Shown piece by piece: positions 8,250-20,371 of a stretch of DNA of 27,654 nt. This DNA is from Azolla pinnata (Eukaryota > Streptophyta > Polypodiopsida > Salviniales > Salviniaceae), in contig JBBBWG010029421.1 of NCBI GenBank assembly GCA_037176905.1, positions 1 to 27,654 of the forward strand, read 5' to 3'. How positions within the stretch are numbered: the stretch's first letter is position 1; each line of letters begins with the position of its first letter. The notes under the pieces are model-generated. The model was not told where the DNA came from, made no database searches, and saw only the letters and a program-made list of their open reading frames with translations. Both the position numbers and the translations under genes were made by a program.

Positions 8250-10975
8250 CCGCTGCCGAGATGATGCCTTCCTCGGCAACAAGCTGCTGGACATGTACGC
8301 CAAATGTGGTTCTCTCCCGAGATCTCTGCTCGTGTTCGACATGCTGCGCATCCGAGATGTGGTCGCTTGGAACACCCTCATGGCAGCGTACGCATGGCAT
8401 GGCCTTCACCACCAGGTGCTCATCTCCCTCGAATCGATGCAGCTCGAGGGCGTATCCCCGAACCCCGTCACGTTTGTGTATCTGTTGAAAGCTTGTTATG
8501 GCATCGGAGATGCGGAGAGGGGAAGCGGAATCCATTCCGAGATCGCCAGACTAGGGCTGTTGGAAGCGGACCTTGTCCTCGGAAATGCAGCCATGGACAT
8601 GTATGCGAAATTCGGCTTTCCGTCTAGAGCGCGGGAAGTGTTCGATGTGCTTCAGGCTCGCGATGTTGTGTCTTGGACCATTCTGATCGCAGGTTATGTC
8701 GACTGTAATCAGGGCTGGGAAGCACTAGAATTGCTCAACCGGATGCAGCTCGAAGGTCTCCATCCAAACGAGCGGACCTTAGTCTGGGGCCTGAAAGCAT
8801 GCTCGACTTCTGGACCAAAGTACAAAGGCCAAGCGATGCATGCTATGATCGCTACAGAACGTATAGCGGAACAAAACCTTGTTTTGGGAAATGCATTGAT
8901 CGATATGTACGGCAAGCGTGGAGTGCTCGACCGAGCACAGGAGGCGTTCGATGGGCTCCAAGCAAAAGATATGGTTTCTTGGAATGCTTTGATTGCAGGA
9001 TATGTGCAGCATGGACATGGAGGAGAAGCATTGGATCGCCTCAAAGAGATGATGCATGAAGGAGCTCTTTCTCCCGATGTGTTTACATACGCCAGCGGCC
9101 TGCAGGCATGTACTATTACTGGAGAAGTACGAAACGGAAGGGAGCTGCACGATGAAATCATCAAGAAAGGATTGTTGGAACAAGAAGATGTTCTTCTAAT
9201 CAATGTGCTTGTCGACATGTATGGTAAATCTGGCTTGCTTGCCGATGCACGTCGAGTTTTCGACCATGTCCCCTTTCGGAACGTGGTGTCATGGACAGCG
9301 TTGATGGATGGTTATACGAGGAATTCCGATGCCGAAGAAACGCTGAAGTGCTTCGAGCTGATGAGCTTCGAGGGCTTCTCTCCGAATGCCGTCACGTATG
9401 TCTGCGTTTTGAAGGCGTGTGCTATGGCTCGAGACGCCGAGATGGGCGCTCGAATACATGCAGATGTCAAAAGAAAGGGCTTTTTAGCAAGTGACATCGA
9501 GGTAGGGAATGCGCTGATCGAGATGTATATCGAGTGCGGTTTGCCGATCGATGCCAAGGAAGCGCTGTTTGAGCTCCCAGTTCGGAGCGCCATATCTTGG
9601 AACGCTATCATAATCGGGTATGTTGCACAAGAGCTGAATGATGAAGCATTAGAGAGCTTGTCTGAGATGCAAATCGATGGAGTCGTGCCGAATGCTGTAA
9701 CATTAGCATATGCCCTGAAAGCTTGCGGAAATAGCGGGCGCATAGAGAAGGGAAGAGCATTACACGCCGTGGTGGTGGCGCAAGAAAGCCTCCTGGAAAG
9801 ACACCTTATCCTCGGGACTTCGCTGGTTTACTTGTACACGAAATGCGGGCAAGTCTCGGAGGCGCAGGAGGTTGTGAACAAGCTTTCGATTCGCGATGCA
9901 GCTTCGTGGACCGCCGTAATAGCAGGACACACAGAGCACGGCCGAGCCGAGGATGCGCTCCGATGCTTCGAGTCGATGCAAAGCGATGGAGCTGCTTCTC
10001 CTAGTGCGATCACGTATTCGAGCATCCTGAAAGCTTGCAGCAACACGGGGAACATCGGCAAAGGAAGCGAAATACATGCCGAAATCGCACGGCAAGGCGT
10101 GCTAGAAGAAGATCCCATCCTCGGAAATGCGCTGCTCGATATGTATACCAAATGCGGCTCCCTCGCGAGGGCGCGAGAGGTGTTCGAGAAGCTGTCGGTG
10201 CGGGACGTGGTCTCGTGGAACATCCTCATTTCCGGGTACACGATGCACGAGATGGGAGAGCGAGCGCTGATGTGCTTCGAGCGGATGCAGCAGGAGGGGC
10301 TCCATGTGAGCACATCCACGTACGTCTCCGTTCTCAAGGCCTGCGGAATCGCTTCATGCGTAGAGAGGGGCAAAGCGATGCATGGCGAGATCGCCAGGAA
10401 AGGGCTCTCGGAAGCGGTAGATGTTGTCGGGAGCGCGCTGGTCGACATGTATGCGAGATGCGGCTCGACTGCGGAAGCTCGGGCGGTGTTTGACGGGCTC
10501 CGGGCTCGCGATGTTATTGTGTGGACAGCATTGATCGCGGGGCACGTCGAATGCGGGGCTTGCGACGAAGCTCTCGGCTTGTGCACAAGGATGCAGATGG
10601 AGGCGATATGCCCGAACCCCGTCACTTACGCTTGCGTACTCAAAGCTTGCGGCGGCTCCAGCAGATCTCTCGGGAAAGCCGCCGAAACACATGCGGCGAT
10701 CGATCGAGCCCTGCTTTCGAGCGATGCGATCGCTCTGGAGAACTCGATCATGGAAGCGTATGCGAGGTGCGGATCGGTGGCGAGGGCGCGAGAAGCTTTC
10801 GATCGGTGCCAGATGCGGGATCGGGCGTCTTGGAACACCATCGTCGTCGCAACCGGATTCGCGGGCCACGGGCACGACGATGCACAGCCCCTCGTCGTCT
10901 CCGACTTCTACTGTCGGATGCAGTGCGAGGGGCTCATCCCGACACGCGCGATGCTGGTTTGCAACCTCAAGGCTT

Positions 10976-11070
<95 letters not shown>

Positions 11071-11958
11071 GGAAGAAGTCTGCGAGCTACACGCAGGGCG
11101 AAGCAGCTACATGTAGTGGCGATCGAGAAGCGGATGCTGAAAGGCGATACGCGTGGCGGAGAGCTTGCCGCGGTCAGCAGCCTCCTGATCGAGGTCTACA
11201 CGGGCCGCGGATCGCTCGAGCAAGCACAGAAGGTATTCGACGAGCTCCATCTCCGGGACGTGGTCATCTGGACTCTGCTCGCAGCCGGCTACGCGAGGCA
11301 CGGGCGGCTCGAGGAAGCGCTGGATTGCTACCGCCGCATGCAAGCCGACGGTATATCTCCAGATACGGTCTCTTTCCTCTGCGCCCTGAAAGCCTGCAGA
11401 AGCGTCGGGTCCTTAGACAGAGGCGGCGAAATGCACGCCGATCTGATCCGGATGGGGATTCCTGACACGGAGCTGGTGATGGGCAATGCGCTCGTCGGCC
11501 TGTACGCGCGATGCGGCGATGTTTGTAGGGCGGTGGAGGTGTTCGACAGGCTTCCTGTTCGGGATGTGGTCTCGTTCACCGCCTTGATTTCGGGGTACGC
11601 CCGAACTGGGAGGAGCCGCGACGTTTTCTGCGCTTTCGAGAGGATGAGGAGCGATGGTGTGAAACCGGACACCGTGGCTTTCTCGGCCGTTCTGGCTTCC
11701 TGCCGCCGCGCCAACCTGCTCCAGAATGGTCTGTCTTACTTTGACGCCATGGATCGCGACTTTGGGATCAGCCCCGGCCTCCGGCATTACACGAGCGTTG
11801 TCGATCTCCTGGTGCAGTCGGGCGACTTTGCCAGAGCCGCGGTATTCTTGCAGCAGATGCCCTCGTCTCCCGATGCTTCGCTTTGCAACGCCGTGATGAG
11901 TGCTTGCCTCTGGTCGGGGAATCTGGAGCTAGGAAGGAAGGTGTTTCTGGCGAGGTAA
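8026..11958 (+). CDS. PLS-class pentatricopeptide repeat protein, intronless (PPR gene 1)
   Basis: A 1,310-aa intronless ORF from the first ATG after the simple repeats; the frame stays open upstream to 7300, but only through microsatellite. It holds 11 PLS blocks of about 100 aa. Typical words are LLDMYAKCG (L), RDVVSWNILISGY (S) and VTYVSVLKAC (P), so more than 30 PPR motifs. Such proteins bind organelle RNA one base per repeat and guide C-to-U (in some lineages also U-to-C) editing or RNA processing. The last block runs into an L2/S2-like end, NAVMSACLWSGNLELGRKVF, then stops: no complete E1, E2 or DYW domain, so a deaminase would have to come in trans. Block 9 is degenerate and carries a Ser/Thr run. 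The N-terminus is not a clear transit peptide, so the start and the target organelle are uncertain. Confidence 0.9.
10978..11070 (+). repeat. In-frame (AGT)19(ACA)12 microsatellite in PPR gene 1
   Basis: Nineteen AGT codons (10978-11034) then twelve ACA codons (11035-11070) encode Ser19-Thr12 at residues 985-1015. Codons are pure within each run, which points to recent slippage. The insert falls just after LKAC in a P motif, where other blocks continue directly with a Gly- or Ser-rich turn, so it lies in the loop between the two helices. Confidence 0.97.
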
Positions 11959-12600
11959 AATCGGAGCAGTGCTGGATCTTTTCACCCCAACAGGAAAGAG
12001 GATCGAATAGGAACGAGCTTGTTTTCTATCTATCTAAAAGTCTTTTTGCGCATAGCTCTCGATCGATTACATCGTATGTGCCCCATCACCACCCCCATGC
12101 AGAAGTGCAGATGATTCCGTCTTTTTTTGAACTTGTTGAGTCTATTCTTGTAAATAGCCAAAAGAAAGGGCCAGTCAGAAGCCTAACAAATTATGTGCTT
12201 TGTCTCGAGCTTTCGATCGATAACCTGTTCTTCCTGGATCGATCTATCTACTCGATGCATGTCAGAGCGACTTTGCTCGATTCTACAGTTTGCACAGAAG
12301 AAGAAGAAGAAGAAAGTCCCGGTATCATCACATCACCTACTTTCCCTCTTTTTTTTTTTGCTCTGTGCTTAGTTCTCTGCTATTCCATCATGCAATGCAT
12401 AAGCTTAACAGGCATGTATGCATGGTATGCATGGATGGATGAATGCAGGCGTGGGTGGATGTATCTGGCTTTGATCGATCACATGTACAGAGCGTTAGCA
12501 TGCCATGCTGATGCATGCTATTGGATGCATGCCGCCGAATGCGTGCCTGGAGCCATCCCCATGTGGTTTCCATGCATGTCAAGGCATGTATAGTATAGCC
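11959..12600 (+). other. 3' flank of PPR gene 1, no gene seen
   Basis: Holds the presumed 3' UTR, several GATCGATC words and, from about 12400, GCATG-rich sequence that grades into the CA array. The frame that stays open to 12593 is low-complexity at its end and shows no E-domain pattern. Confidence 0.5.
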
Positions 12601-12601
12601 A

Positions 12602-13678
12602 CTGCACACATACATACATAGGCACACACATGCATGCATGCATACGCACACATACATCATCCACACATCCACGCACACATACATTCCTCCACACATGCAC
12701 ACACACACGCATGCATACATACAGATGCATACGCACACATGCATACATACAGATGTGTACGCACACATGCATGCACACATGCATATACATACATAGATGC
12801 ACGCAGGCACGCATGCATACACACATACCCACGCATACATTCATTCATACATACACACACATAAATCATCCACACATCCACGCACACATACATTCATCCA
12901 CACATCCACACGCACGCATACATACATGCATGCACACATACATACATTCGCCCACGCACACATACATATATAGACACACTCACATGCATGCACGCATGCG
13001 CACGCATGCGTTCATTCATACATACGCACGCATACATCATCTACACACCCATGCACACATACATTCATCCACACATCGACACACACACATACATGCACGC
13101 ACACGTACTTACATATAGTCACCCACACGCACATACATACATTCACCCACACAGGCACACACACATGTACACATGCATACATAACATACACACATGCACA
13201 CATACATACATACATACACACACAAACATATACATGCATGCACACATGCATGCACACATGCGCATATACATACATACATGCACACACACATGCATACATG
13301 CATGCGCATGCACATACATACATGCACACGCACATGCATACATGCATGCACGCATGCACACATGCACACATACATACACGCATGCACACATACATGCACG
13401 CATGCACAGATGCGCATATACAGACACGCATGCACGCATGCACACATACATGCACGCATGCACAGATGCGCATATACAGACACGCATGCACGCATGCACG
13501 CATACATACACGCATGCACACATGCATGCACACATGCATGCACACATGCACGCACGCATGCATACAGGCACGCACACACACACATACATACATGCACACA
13601 CGCATGCACGCACGCACACATACATACATGCACACACACATACATACATACATGCACGCACACATACATACATACATA
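12602..13678 (+). repeat. Large CA-rich (CATACA/CATGCA) microsatellite array
   Basis: Nearly 1.1 kb of ACATACA, GCATGCACA and CACACA units. It is the reverse complement in kind of the TG array at 7264-7816, on the other side of PPR gene 1. It contains local duplications, for example a GCACAGATGCGCATATACAG segment seen near 13400 and again near 13460. ORFs over it are repeat translations only. Confidence 0.95.
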
Positions 13679-13711
13679 GTGTAAAGCAGTTAACGAAGAA
13701 GAACAAGGATC

Positions 13712-13883
13712 AAGAAGAAGAAGAAGAAGAAGAAGAAGAAGAAGAAGAAGGTAAGGAAGAAAAGAAGAAAGAAAGAAAGAAAGAAAGGAAGGAAGAAGAA
13801 GAAGAAGAAGAAGAAGAAGAAAGAAAGAAAGAAGAAGAAGAAAGAAAGAAAGAAGAAGAAGACAGAGAGCGAGCGACAGAGAC

Positions 13884-13915
<32 letters not shown>

Positions 13916-13917
13916 GA
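13712..13917 (+). repeat. GAA/GAAA/GA purine tract, probable 5' leader of CCCH gene
   Basis: Long runs of GAA, then GAAA, then a GA run, ending three bases before the CCCH start codon. Almost no pyrimidine on the plus strand. It could act as a GA-rich 5' UTR or GAGA-type promoter element, or form triplex DNA. These roles are inferred. Confidence 0.8.
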
Positions 13918-13920
13918 GCC

Positions 13921-16615
13921 ATGGCTTCTTCCAGCGCAGAGCCTTCCTCCGAAGCAAGACCCCCCTCCGCCCCGGCCCCTCCATCGCCATCGCCGTCGCC
14001 CTCGCCGCCATCGCCGTCGCCCGCATCTTCCTCCGCTCCTGCACCGCCGCCTCCCGAAACCCCCACCATTGCCCCTGCCCCTGCTGTTTCTCCCATCGCC
14101 GCCGCCGCCGCCGCCGCTCCCCCTCCCCCTCCTCCTTCCGCTACCAAGTCGTCTCGATGGAGCGATCCTTCTTCTGCCGATGCAGCCGCCGCCTCTGAGC
14201 CTCCGCTGAAGAAGGTAAGGAACGATGCGCCGGGCAACCCTGGCCTTGGCGAAGCTCCTCCAGGTATGGCTCCTGCTTATGCATCGTCGCAAGCTGCTTC
14301 CTCTGTGACCAATCCCCTAGTTCCAGCCCTAACCCCAATCCCAGCCCCAGCTTCGGCCCCCGCCCCGGCCCCAGTTCCAGTTCCAGTGCCAGTTCCGGTT
14401 CCAGTTCCGGTTCCAGCGCCTGCTGTCTATGGAGGAGATCTATCACAAGCTCTGCCGCCGCCGCCGCTGCAGGCAGGGTACCAGCAGAGCTACGGCTATG
14501 GAGGGGTAAGCTTCGCGCCTGGCTCTGCCAAGGCGAATGGCAGCCTCTTCTACAAGACCAAGCTCTGCACCAAATTCAAGATCGGGGCATGCACATTCAA
14601 CGAACGGTGCCACTTTGCGCACGGCATGGAAGATCTGAGGAAGCCATCGCCAGGATGGGAAAGCTTGGTCATGGCATCGTCATCCTCGGCGGCGACGAAT
14701 ACAACCGCGAGCACCACGCTGTCGAGTACAATGCCTCGGCCCAAGACCCGACCTTGCCGGTACTTCATCAGCGGTAATTGCCCTTACGGAGATCGATGCA
14801 ATTTCTTGCACGGTGCAGAAGAAGCTCATAACAACAACAATGCATGGGGGGGAGGGGGAGGGGGAGGAGGAGCGTATCAGCCCACCGCCATGATGCAAGC
14901 CCCTGCCTCTGCAATAGGTGAGTAAATGTAAAATCTACTCTTTCATTCTAGCTTGTTCGCTGCTTAGAAAAGAAATCCGGAATTTGTACAAAGACGAGAG
15001 TGTTACTCACATGTTATGCTATTACGATGGCCTCAGGTTAAGAACGATCTCATACAGGATGATGTTCTATGTCCCAATCTTATCGTATTCCCATAAAGGT
15101 GTCGAAATTAGTAAACCTTTAGAACAATCTCAATACGGAACATGGCCTTAGGTTTGATGGATTGACAGATGATGGCATATGCGCTTAAAATTGTTCTCAT
15201 TGTAGCATAAGATTTCAAATTAAACGGTGTTCATAAACGTGAGGGTGATCTCAGACATTCCATGACCTCGGGTATTGTGGTTGGGTTGATGGTGTGTATA
15301 CAATTCAGATTATCCCCAATCTTATTGTCATGCCCATAAAAGAAATCTGATTTTATAAATGTTACTGAATGAACTCAAATGTGCTATGGCGATAGCTTTT
15401 GTGGGTTAGGGCATCGTTTGAAACGCATTTGAGGTTGTCCTCATCCTTTCCATGCCATAAAAAATGATTATTTGTCCTTAGAGATCTTGGGTGAGAGGAT
15501 CTTGTCATATGCATGTGAAAATATTTCCCAATCTAATAGTATGCTTGTGAAAAAGTCAAACTCACAAAGGTCACACATGTTCAATGGCCTTAGATATGGT
15601 GGGTGCATATGTTAGTGGATTATGTCATGGGCTGGTTCTGTAGTATGAGATAAAAAAATTTGCATGGTTTTTCTGAATGATCATAATATATCGGCGTAAC
15701 CAAAGGAGCAATGTGAGATATTACATCCAATTCAGAATCTTTGAGAGAAGCATATCAAATAAGAAGTGTTTCATTGTGCTTCAATAACCTCCACCTGTCC
15801 TCATGTATGTCATCACACTGCATGAATTGGAGGAAATTGTGGAGCTGTTTGCATGAAATCAAGGTTATGCTGTAGGTGGATGCATTCAATCCAAGAAATC
15901 AAAGCACCTGATGAAATGTGTAAGGATTAACTTGAGGGTGTAGTTAGTCTGCCTGTACTGCCTTCAAATGACTAGGTTTTGACCTGTCTATCTACACTGC
16001 TAAGCTTTCTTGGTGACATAGTAACCATGTTTTCTTCTGTTGCATTTTACCTGTTCTGCACTTTGATTTATGTTTCTCTACTGGATTTGATTAGATTACA
16101 GCGCCTACTCGAATGGAACTACTCTTCCTAACCCATATGCAAACCCAAATCAAGGAATTTCTAATCCAAGCATGATGAATCCTCCTCAGCTAATTGCTGC
16201 TTACGGAGCACAAACCGACCACTCGGTTACTGCCCCTCCGAACTTGAATCCTTATGCAAGTGCTCCACCAGTCAACCCTTATTCCAACGCTGCTCCAGAT
16301 GCTACGGCTAACTATAATTACTGGAACAACACAAGTGCTACTGCAAACCCTCCTCAAATGTACATTCAGCCCAATCAAACAACAAACAACCAAGGGAACC
16401 AGACTGCATCTTGGATGCCCAATACCTATGCACCAGATGGCTATGCCCAAAGTACCACGGTACCTCAATACTCTCATGTTCCTCCCCAACCTGTTATGTC
16501 AGGACCTTATATGCAGCCAGGGGCAACATATTCGGCTTCACATGCTGATGCTACCTATCAAATTCAGCAACAACCAGATTATACAACCATGTATAATATG
16601 CCAGGAAAGATATAG
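13921..16615 (+). CDS. CCCH zinc-finger protein with two C-X7-C-X5-C-X3-H fingers, two exons
   Basis: Exon 1 is 13921-14917 (donor ATAG/GTGAGT) and exon 2 is 16095-16615 (acceptor GATTAG/ATTACAG). They join in phase 1 through an Asp codon, giving 505 aa. The ATG sits in a good context (GCCATGG). Residues 1-200 are low-complexity Pro/Ala/Ser, including a Pro-Val run near 150-165 and a basic PLKKVR (95-100). Finger 1 has C216, C224, C230, H234 in FYKTKLCTKFKIGACTF; finger 2 has C279, C287, C293, H297 in RPCRYFISGNCPYGDRCNF. Exon 2 encodes a Pro/Asn/Gln/Tyr-rich tail. Such tandem CCCH proteins bind RNA, often to control mRNA processing or decay, or act in the nucleus. Finger 1 resembles plant C3H proteins of the C3H12 group, some of which have a third finger; none is seen here. 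Exact orthology is uncertain. Confidence 0.9.
14918..16094 (+). other. Intron of CCCH gene, nothing else recognised
   Basis: A 1,177-bp AT-rich intron with a GTGAGT donor and TTGATTAG acceptor. I looked for a third CCCH finger exon here and did not see one. Confidence 0.8.
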
Positions 16616-18430
16616 AATGCTGCAGTGAGGTGCATAAGCATTCCATCTCTTGCGCCCTTTGATGATTAAGTGAAGGATTGCTTGAAGGTGCTCTCCAAGT
16701 GCGTGCTATCAGTCATCATGGATCATGGAGATTTCTGATTCGTTTTACAGAATCCTAATTTCATTAACCTAGCTAGCTAAATCTGAAGTGCGCTCATCAG
16801 CTACCTAGTTGCAGGGAGGTGTATAAAGGAGGATTCACAAAACATCCGGTAAGTTAGTTGTTTTTTCCAATATAACTACTACCAGCAAGCGTCAAGGGCA
16901 TCAATACACCTCTTTTGTGCAGATTTATTGAATGTAATTTCAATTGATGGCTAGCACAATCTGTTTTGAGTAGTTAAATTTAGTGAATCGGTGTTAAAAA
17001 CTTTAAGAAACCACCACATCTGATTTAGTATTTTTATTTCAAGAGTGACTTGTGCTTTATTTAGGGAATATGTAGCTCTATCAAGTGTTCATCTGGAAAG
17101 CCTAATCTTGTCTCTACCATCCAAACTAAACTTTTTGTTAGGCCATCACGGCAATCAGAGGACAACATTCAGCAGAATTTACAAAGAACTTGTATTCTTG
17201 TACATCTGTTTGTGTGTATGAGTGTGAGGAGGCGAAATCTGTATGAGGAAACATCCGAAATTTTTATTTTCTGATTTGCAAAGAAGGAAGGTCAGTGTCT
17301 GTTCCTGCATACAGCATACACATTCATGTGACAGGGCTCATTTTAGGTTGAATTTCATTCACTAAAAAGTCGTGAAACAGGCACCTTCTGTGCATAACAT
17401 TAGAAAATACTCTAATACACTAACCTAGAATAGGTGAGTAAACTTTAGGTACGTAAAAACCATTTCAAACTCAATTAGCGGCTGTTCCGTTTGACAAAGG
17501 GAAACATGTTTTTCTTTTTAGACAACCTAAGCAATTTTTGGGCTGTGGGTCTGAATTTCTATGTTTGATTCCTGCATGTGTGTTAGGCATATGCTGCAAA
17601 ATCTAAGTGTACGAGTTTGATGCATCTACAGTTTGAAATGTTATTTTAATTAATATGTGAACAAGGTATAATGATGTTACTATATAACTGGGTAGTTTAG
17701 GAGTTGTGAGCTTTAGCTTGGAGTTTAAAATGCTTTTCTAAGTACAAGTTGAAATGACTAGTTTGCATTTGGCAATTTAAATCATCTCTTCTTCTCTGCC
17801 CTCTGGGGTAAAGCATGTTGAGCCTTGGAAACTCTTTCTTAGCACAAGTGATATTTTCATTCTTTTTCTTAATGTATATAATGGAGTAGAGAGCACTATG
17901 CTTTGAAACTACGTTCTGGCTGTGGAATTCTTCTCCGAAAACGTCATTGTGTTTCTGGACTGTTTGATTGTATGTGATGGGGGCTGTGGCTTTGATAAAT
18001 ATCGTTTCATTGCTACACAGGTTGGCGTGATGAAAATTCTATGGAGTTCTTAACTGAATTTCTTCGTTTATGGTTATGTCGTTCTGACTTCTACCATCTT
18101 GCATGTGCATTAAACAGTGATATCTGGTACCTTAGCAGCATTAACATCAACAGAATGTAGTTAGCTTTGCCATTACATCTTTTTTAGGCAAATCTTTGGG
18201 ACTCGTCGACTGCTCAATTGTTTGTTGTTGCATACATCCAAATGAGTGGGAAAGGGAGGAAGCATTTACTGCATAATTGAAAAGTGAGTGTCCTCATCAT
18301 CTTCAAGAATAGACCCAATGACTCTGTTTATGACATCGCCATAAGGTATGTGCATTATCTGCTTTAAAGATGCCAGCAGTTGTGAAATGCACCTTATTTG
18401 AAAACAAAAGATATGCTAAATGACGTTTAT
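16616..18430. other. Intergenic stretch and CCCH 3' flank, no gene seen
   Basis: AT-rich, frequent stops, no coding pattern on either strand. It must contain the CCCH 3' UTR. No RNA gene recognised. Confidence 0.5.
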
Positions 18431-18432
18431 CT

Positions 18433-18785
18433 CCTGCTATTTGGATGGTCTTGTTGCTCTTTTCTCTAAGTTGACAATGTCACAATCCATTTCCATGGCT
18501 GCTAACAAGTAAAGTTATGCTAAGTACTTGCTGCTATTTTGGTGCTGTTCATGCATAGCGTGTAATTAAGTGTCACCATCCATTTCCATGGCCCCTAAAA
18601 TGTCCATGTTTCCTGCTATTTTAATGTTGTTGTAGCTGTTCATGCCTGGTTGACAATGTCATCATACATTTCCATGGTCTCTATAAATGGCTATATTTTG
18701 ATGGTGGTGTAGCTGTTCATGCATGATGTTATAATGCACATTTCTCTGAGTTGGCAATGTCACCATTCATTTTGATGGCTCCTGA
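18433..18785 (+). repeat. Four diverged tandem repeats of about 80-98 bp
   Basis: Copies begin near 18433, 18531, 18612 and 18691. Shared words are CTGCTATTTT, GTAGCTGTTCATGC, GACAATGTCA and CATCCATTTCCATGG. Copies differ by substitutions and indels, so the array is old. Confidence 0.75.
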
Positions 18786-19745
18786 TAAAGCACAGGAGGA
18801 TCATGCTCAGTAGATTGACAAATCTTATGCCACTTTTTTCTTTCAACTAGATGTGATTCTAAAACATCATTGGCAACTATCAAATCTTGAATGAGGAATG
18901 CACTTGGGATGAGGATTAGCTTTCCCATGAAACTTTCTTGTGGCCCCCTGAATCCTGATCTGTCTAAAACAGTTATCCACAAGAAATCTGTTCTATTAAT
19001 TATAAGTCTCTGTTTTAAATCTTTAGCAATATGTACTTTCTGAGTTATCAGATCTTCTGAATGAGAACACAATTTTTTTGGGAAGATTCTAATTCATTAG
19101 CTTGCAAGAGAGGAATCCCAAGATATCAAGGCTATGATTGGTTGATTAATTAAGCAATCTAAGCTAAAGTTGGCTGTAACATTTTGAGTGATTCTTGGGT
19201 TGGCTAATCTCATTCTCTTCATAGTTATGTGGCATACAGCTGTTCGTAATCTCATTCGAGAGGATCAAAGCCAAGAACCAGACAATTGTCAGATCTTCGC
19301 ATATAAAGGTTTTGATAAGTCGTGGAGTTTGATTAGTCAAGACCAAACCTGATTTCAGTAGCATCTCTCAGCAACTGTTTCTATAAAGCATTTATATCTA
19401 GTTCTAACAGGTTAAGATATGTAAATTTGCACGCTCAGACGCTTTATTCGTTGATTATCTTTTAGACAGTGCATTAACTAGGCAAAATGAAGAACAAATT
19501 GACGAAGCTAGTGATGAGTCATTATTGTTAACCCCTATACATCCTTGGCTTTTGTTCGATGGAGAGGGATAGACTATGAAGGTGATAATGCATGATTGGA
19601 CATGAATAAAAGCTGATGACCCTGGATTTTTAGACTTTGTGATTGAGATTATGAACCATTGATCACAATGAGATGCATGCCAATGTCGAGGATTCAAGGA
19701 GTGAATGAATTGAAGCTATTTGGGTAGGAATGTTGGATTGTGCTC
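18786..19745. other. Intergenic stretch, no gene seen
   Basis: Three short open stretches lie on the minus strand (19072-18767, 19364-19164 and 19697-19455). They have no recognisable domain and no consistent splice junctions, so I do not call them. Confidence 0.45.
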
Positions 19746-19747
19746 TG

Positions 19748-20330
19748 GGCTTTAGTTACAACTGTGGGCAAATCGAAAGCTGAACACATGCGAGCCGAAC
19801 ATGGAATTTTTGGATTTGGTTAGAAGCAACGGTAATTTGGAAATTGAAAATGGTACTCAAATCACAAAAGATTGGCTTTAGTCGCAAAATCGTGAGTGAT
19901 TCTTGGAAATTGGAGGCTAGCAATCGATCACAACACCTTTGCTTTAGTTACAATTGGTGGGCGATTTGGAAATATCTTGGATTTTAGTTACAATCATGAG
20001 CATATTTAGGAATTGAATACATTGATCAATCATAAAAAAATCTTAGCTTCACTTAAAACTACGAATGATTTAGAAAAATTGAAGATGGCAATCAATCTCG
20101 ATACCTTGGTTTTTAGTTACAACCATGGGCAATTAAAAAATCAAATGTGCTAATCGATTGCAAAATCTTGGCTTTATTCGCAATCATGGGCAATTCAGCA
20201 ATCGAATACGTGAATTGATCACAAAATCTTGGCTTTAGTTACAATCATGGGCAATCCCGAAATCCAATACGCAGATCAATCACAAAATCTTGGCTTTAGA
20301 CACAATCCAATTGTACATGATTTGAGAATT
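19748..20330 (+). repeat. Diverged tandem repeat, unit about 61 bp
   Basis: Copies carry CTTGGCTTTAGTTACAATCA followed by TGGGCAAT and a CAATCACAAAAT word. The clearest copies start at 20167, 20228 and 20289, exactly 61 bp apart; copies to the left are more diverged. The core matches the unit of the next array. Confidence 0.8.
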
Positions 20331-20371
20331 TGATAAGCTAATCAACATTAGCTTTAGTTACAAAATTACAA

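Noticed and set aside
8242..11787. Many antisense and alternate-frame ORFs of 60-265 codons inside PPR gene 1 (also in PPR gene 2)
   Set aside because: They are expected shadows of long GC-rich repeat coding sequence and show no domain of their own.
12630..13680. Long ORFs rich in His, Thr, Ile and Cys on both strands
   Set aside because: They are translations of the CA/TG microsatellite, which lacks stops in several frames. The same holds for those at 6036-6213 and 7024-7996.
18767..19697. Three minus-strand ORFs that could be exons of one gene
   Set aside because: No recognisable domain, no consistent splice phases, and AT-rich DNA of this length gives such ORFs by chance.
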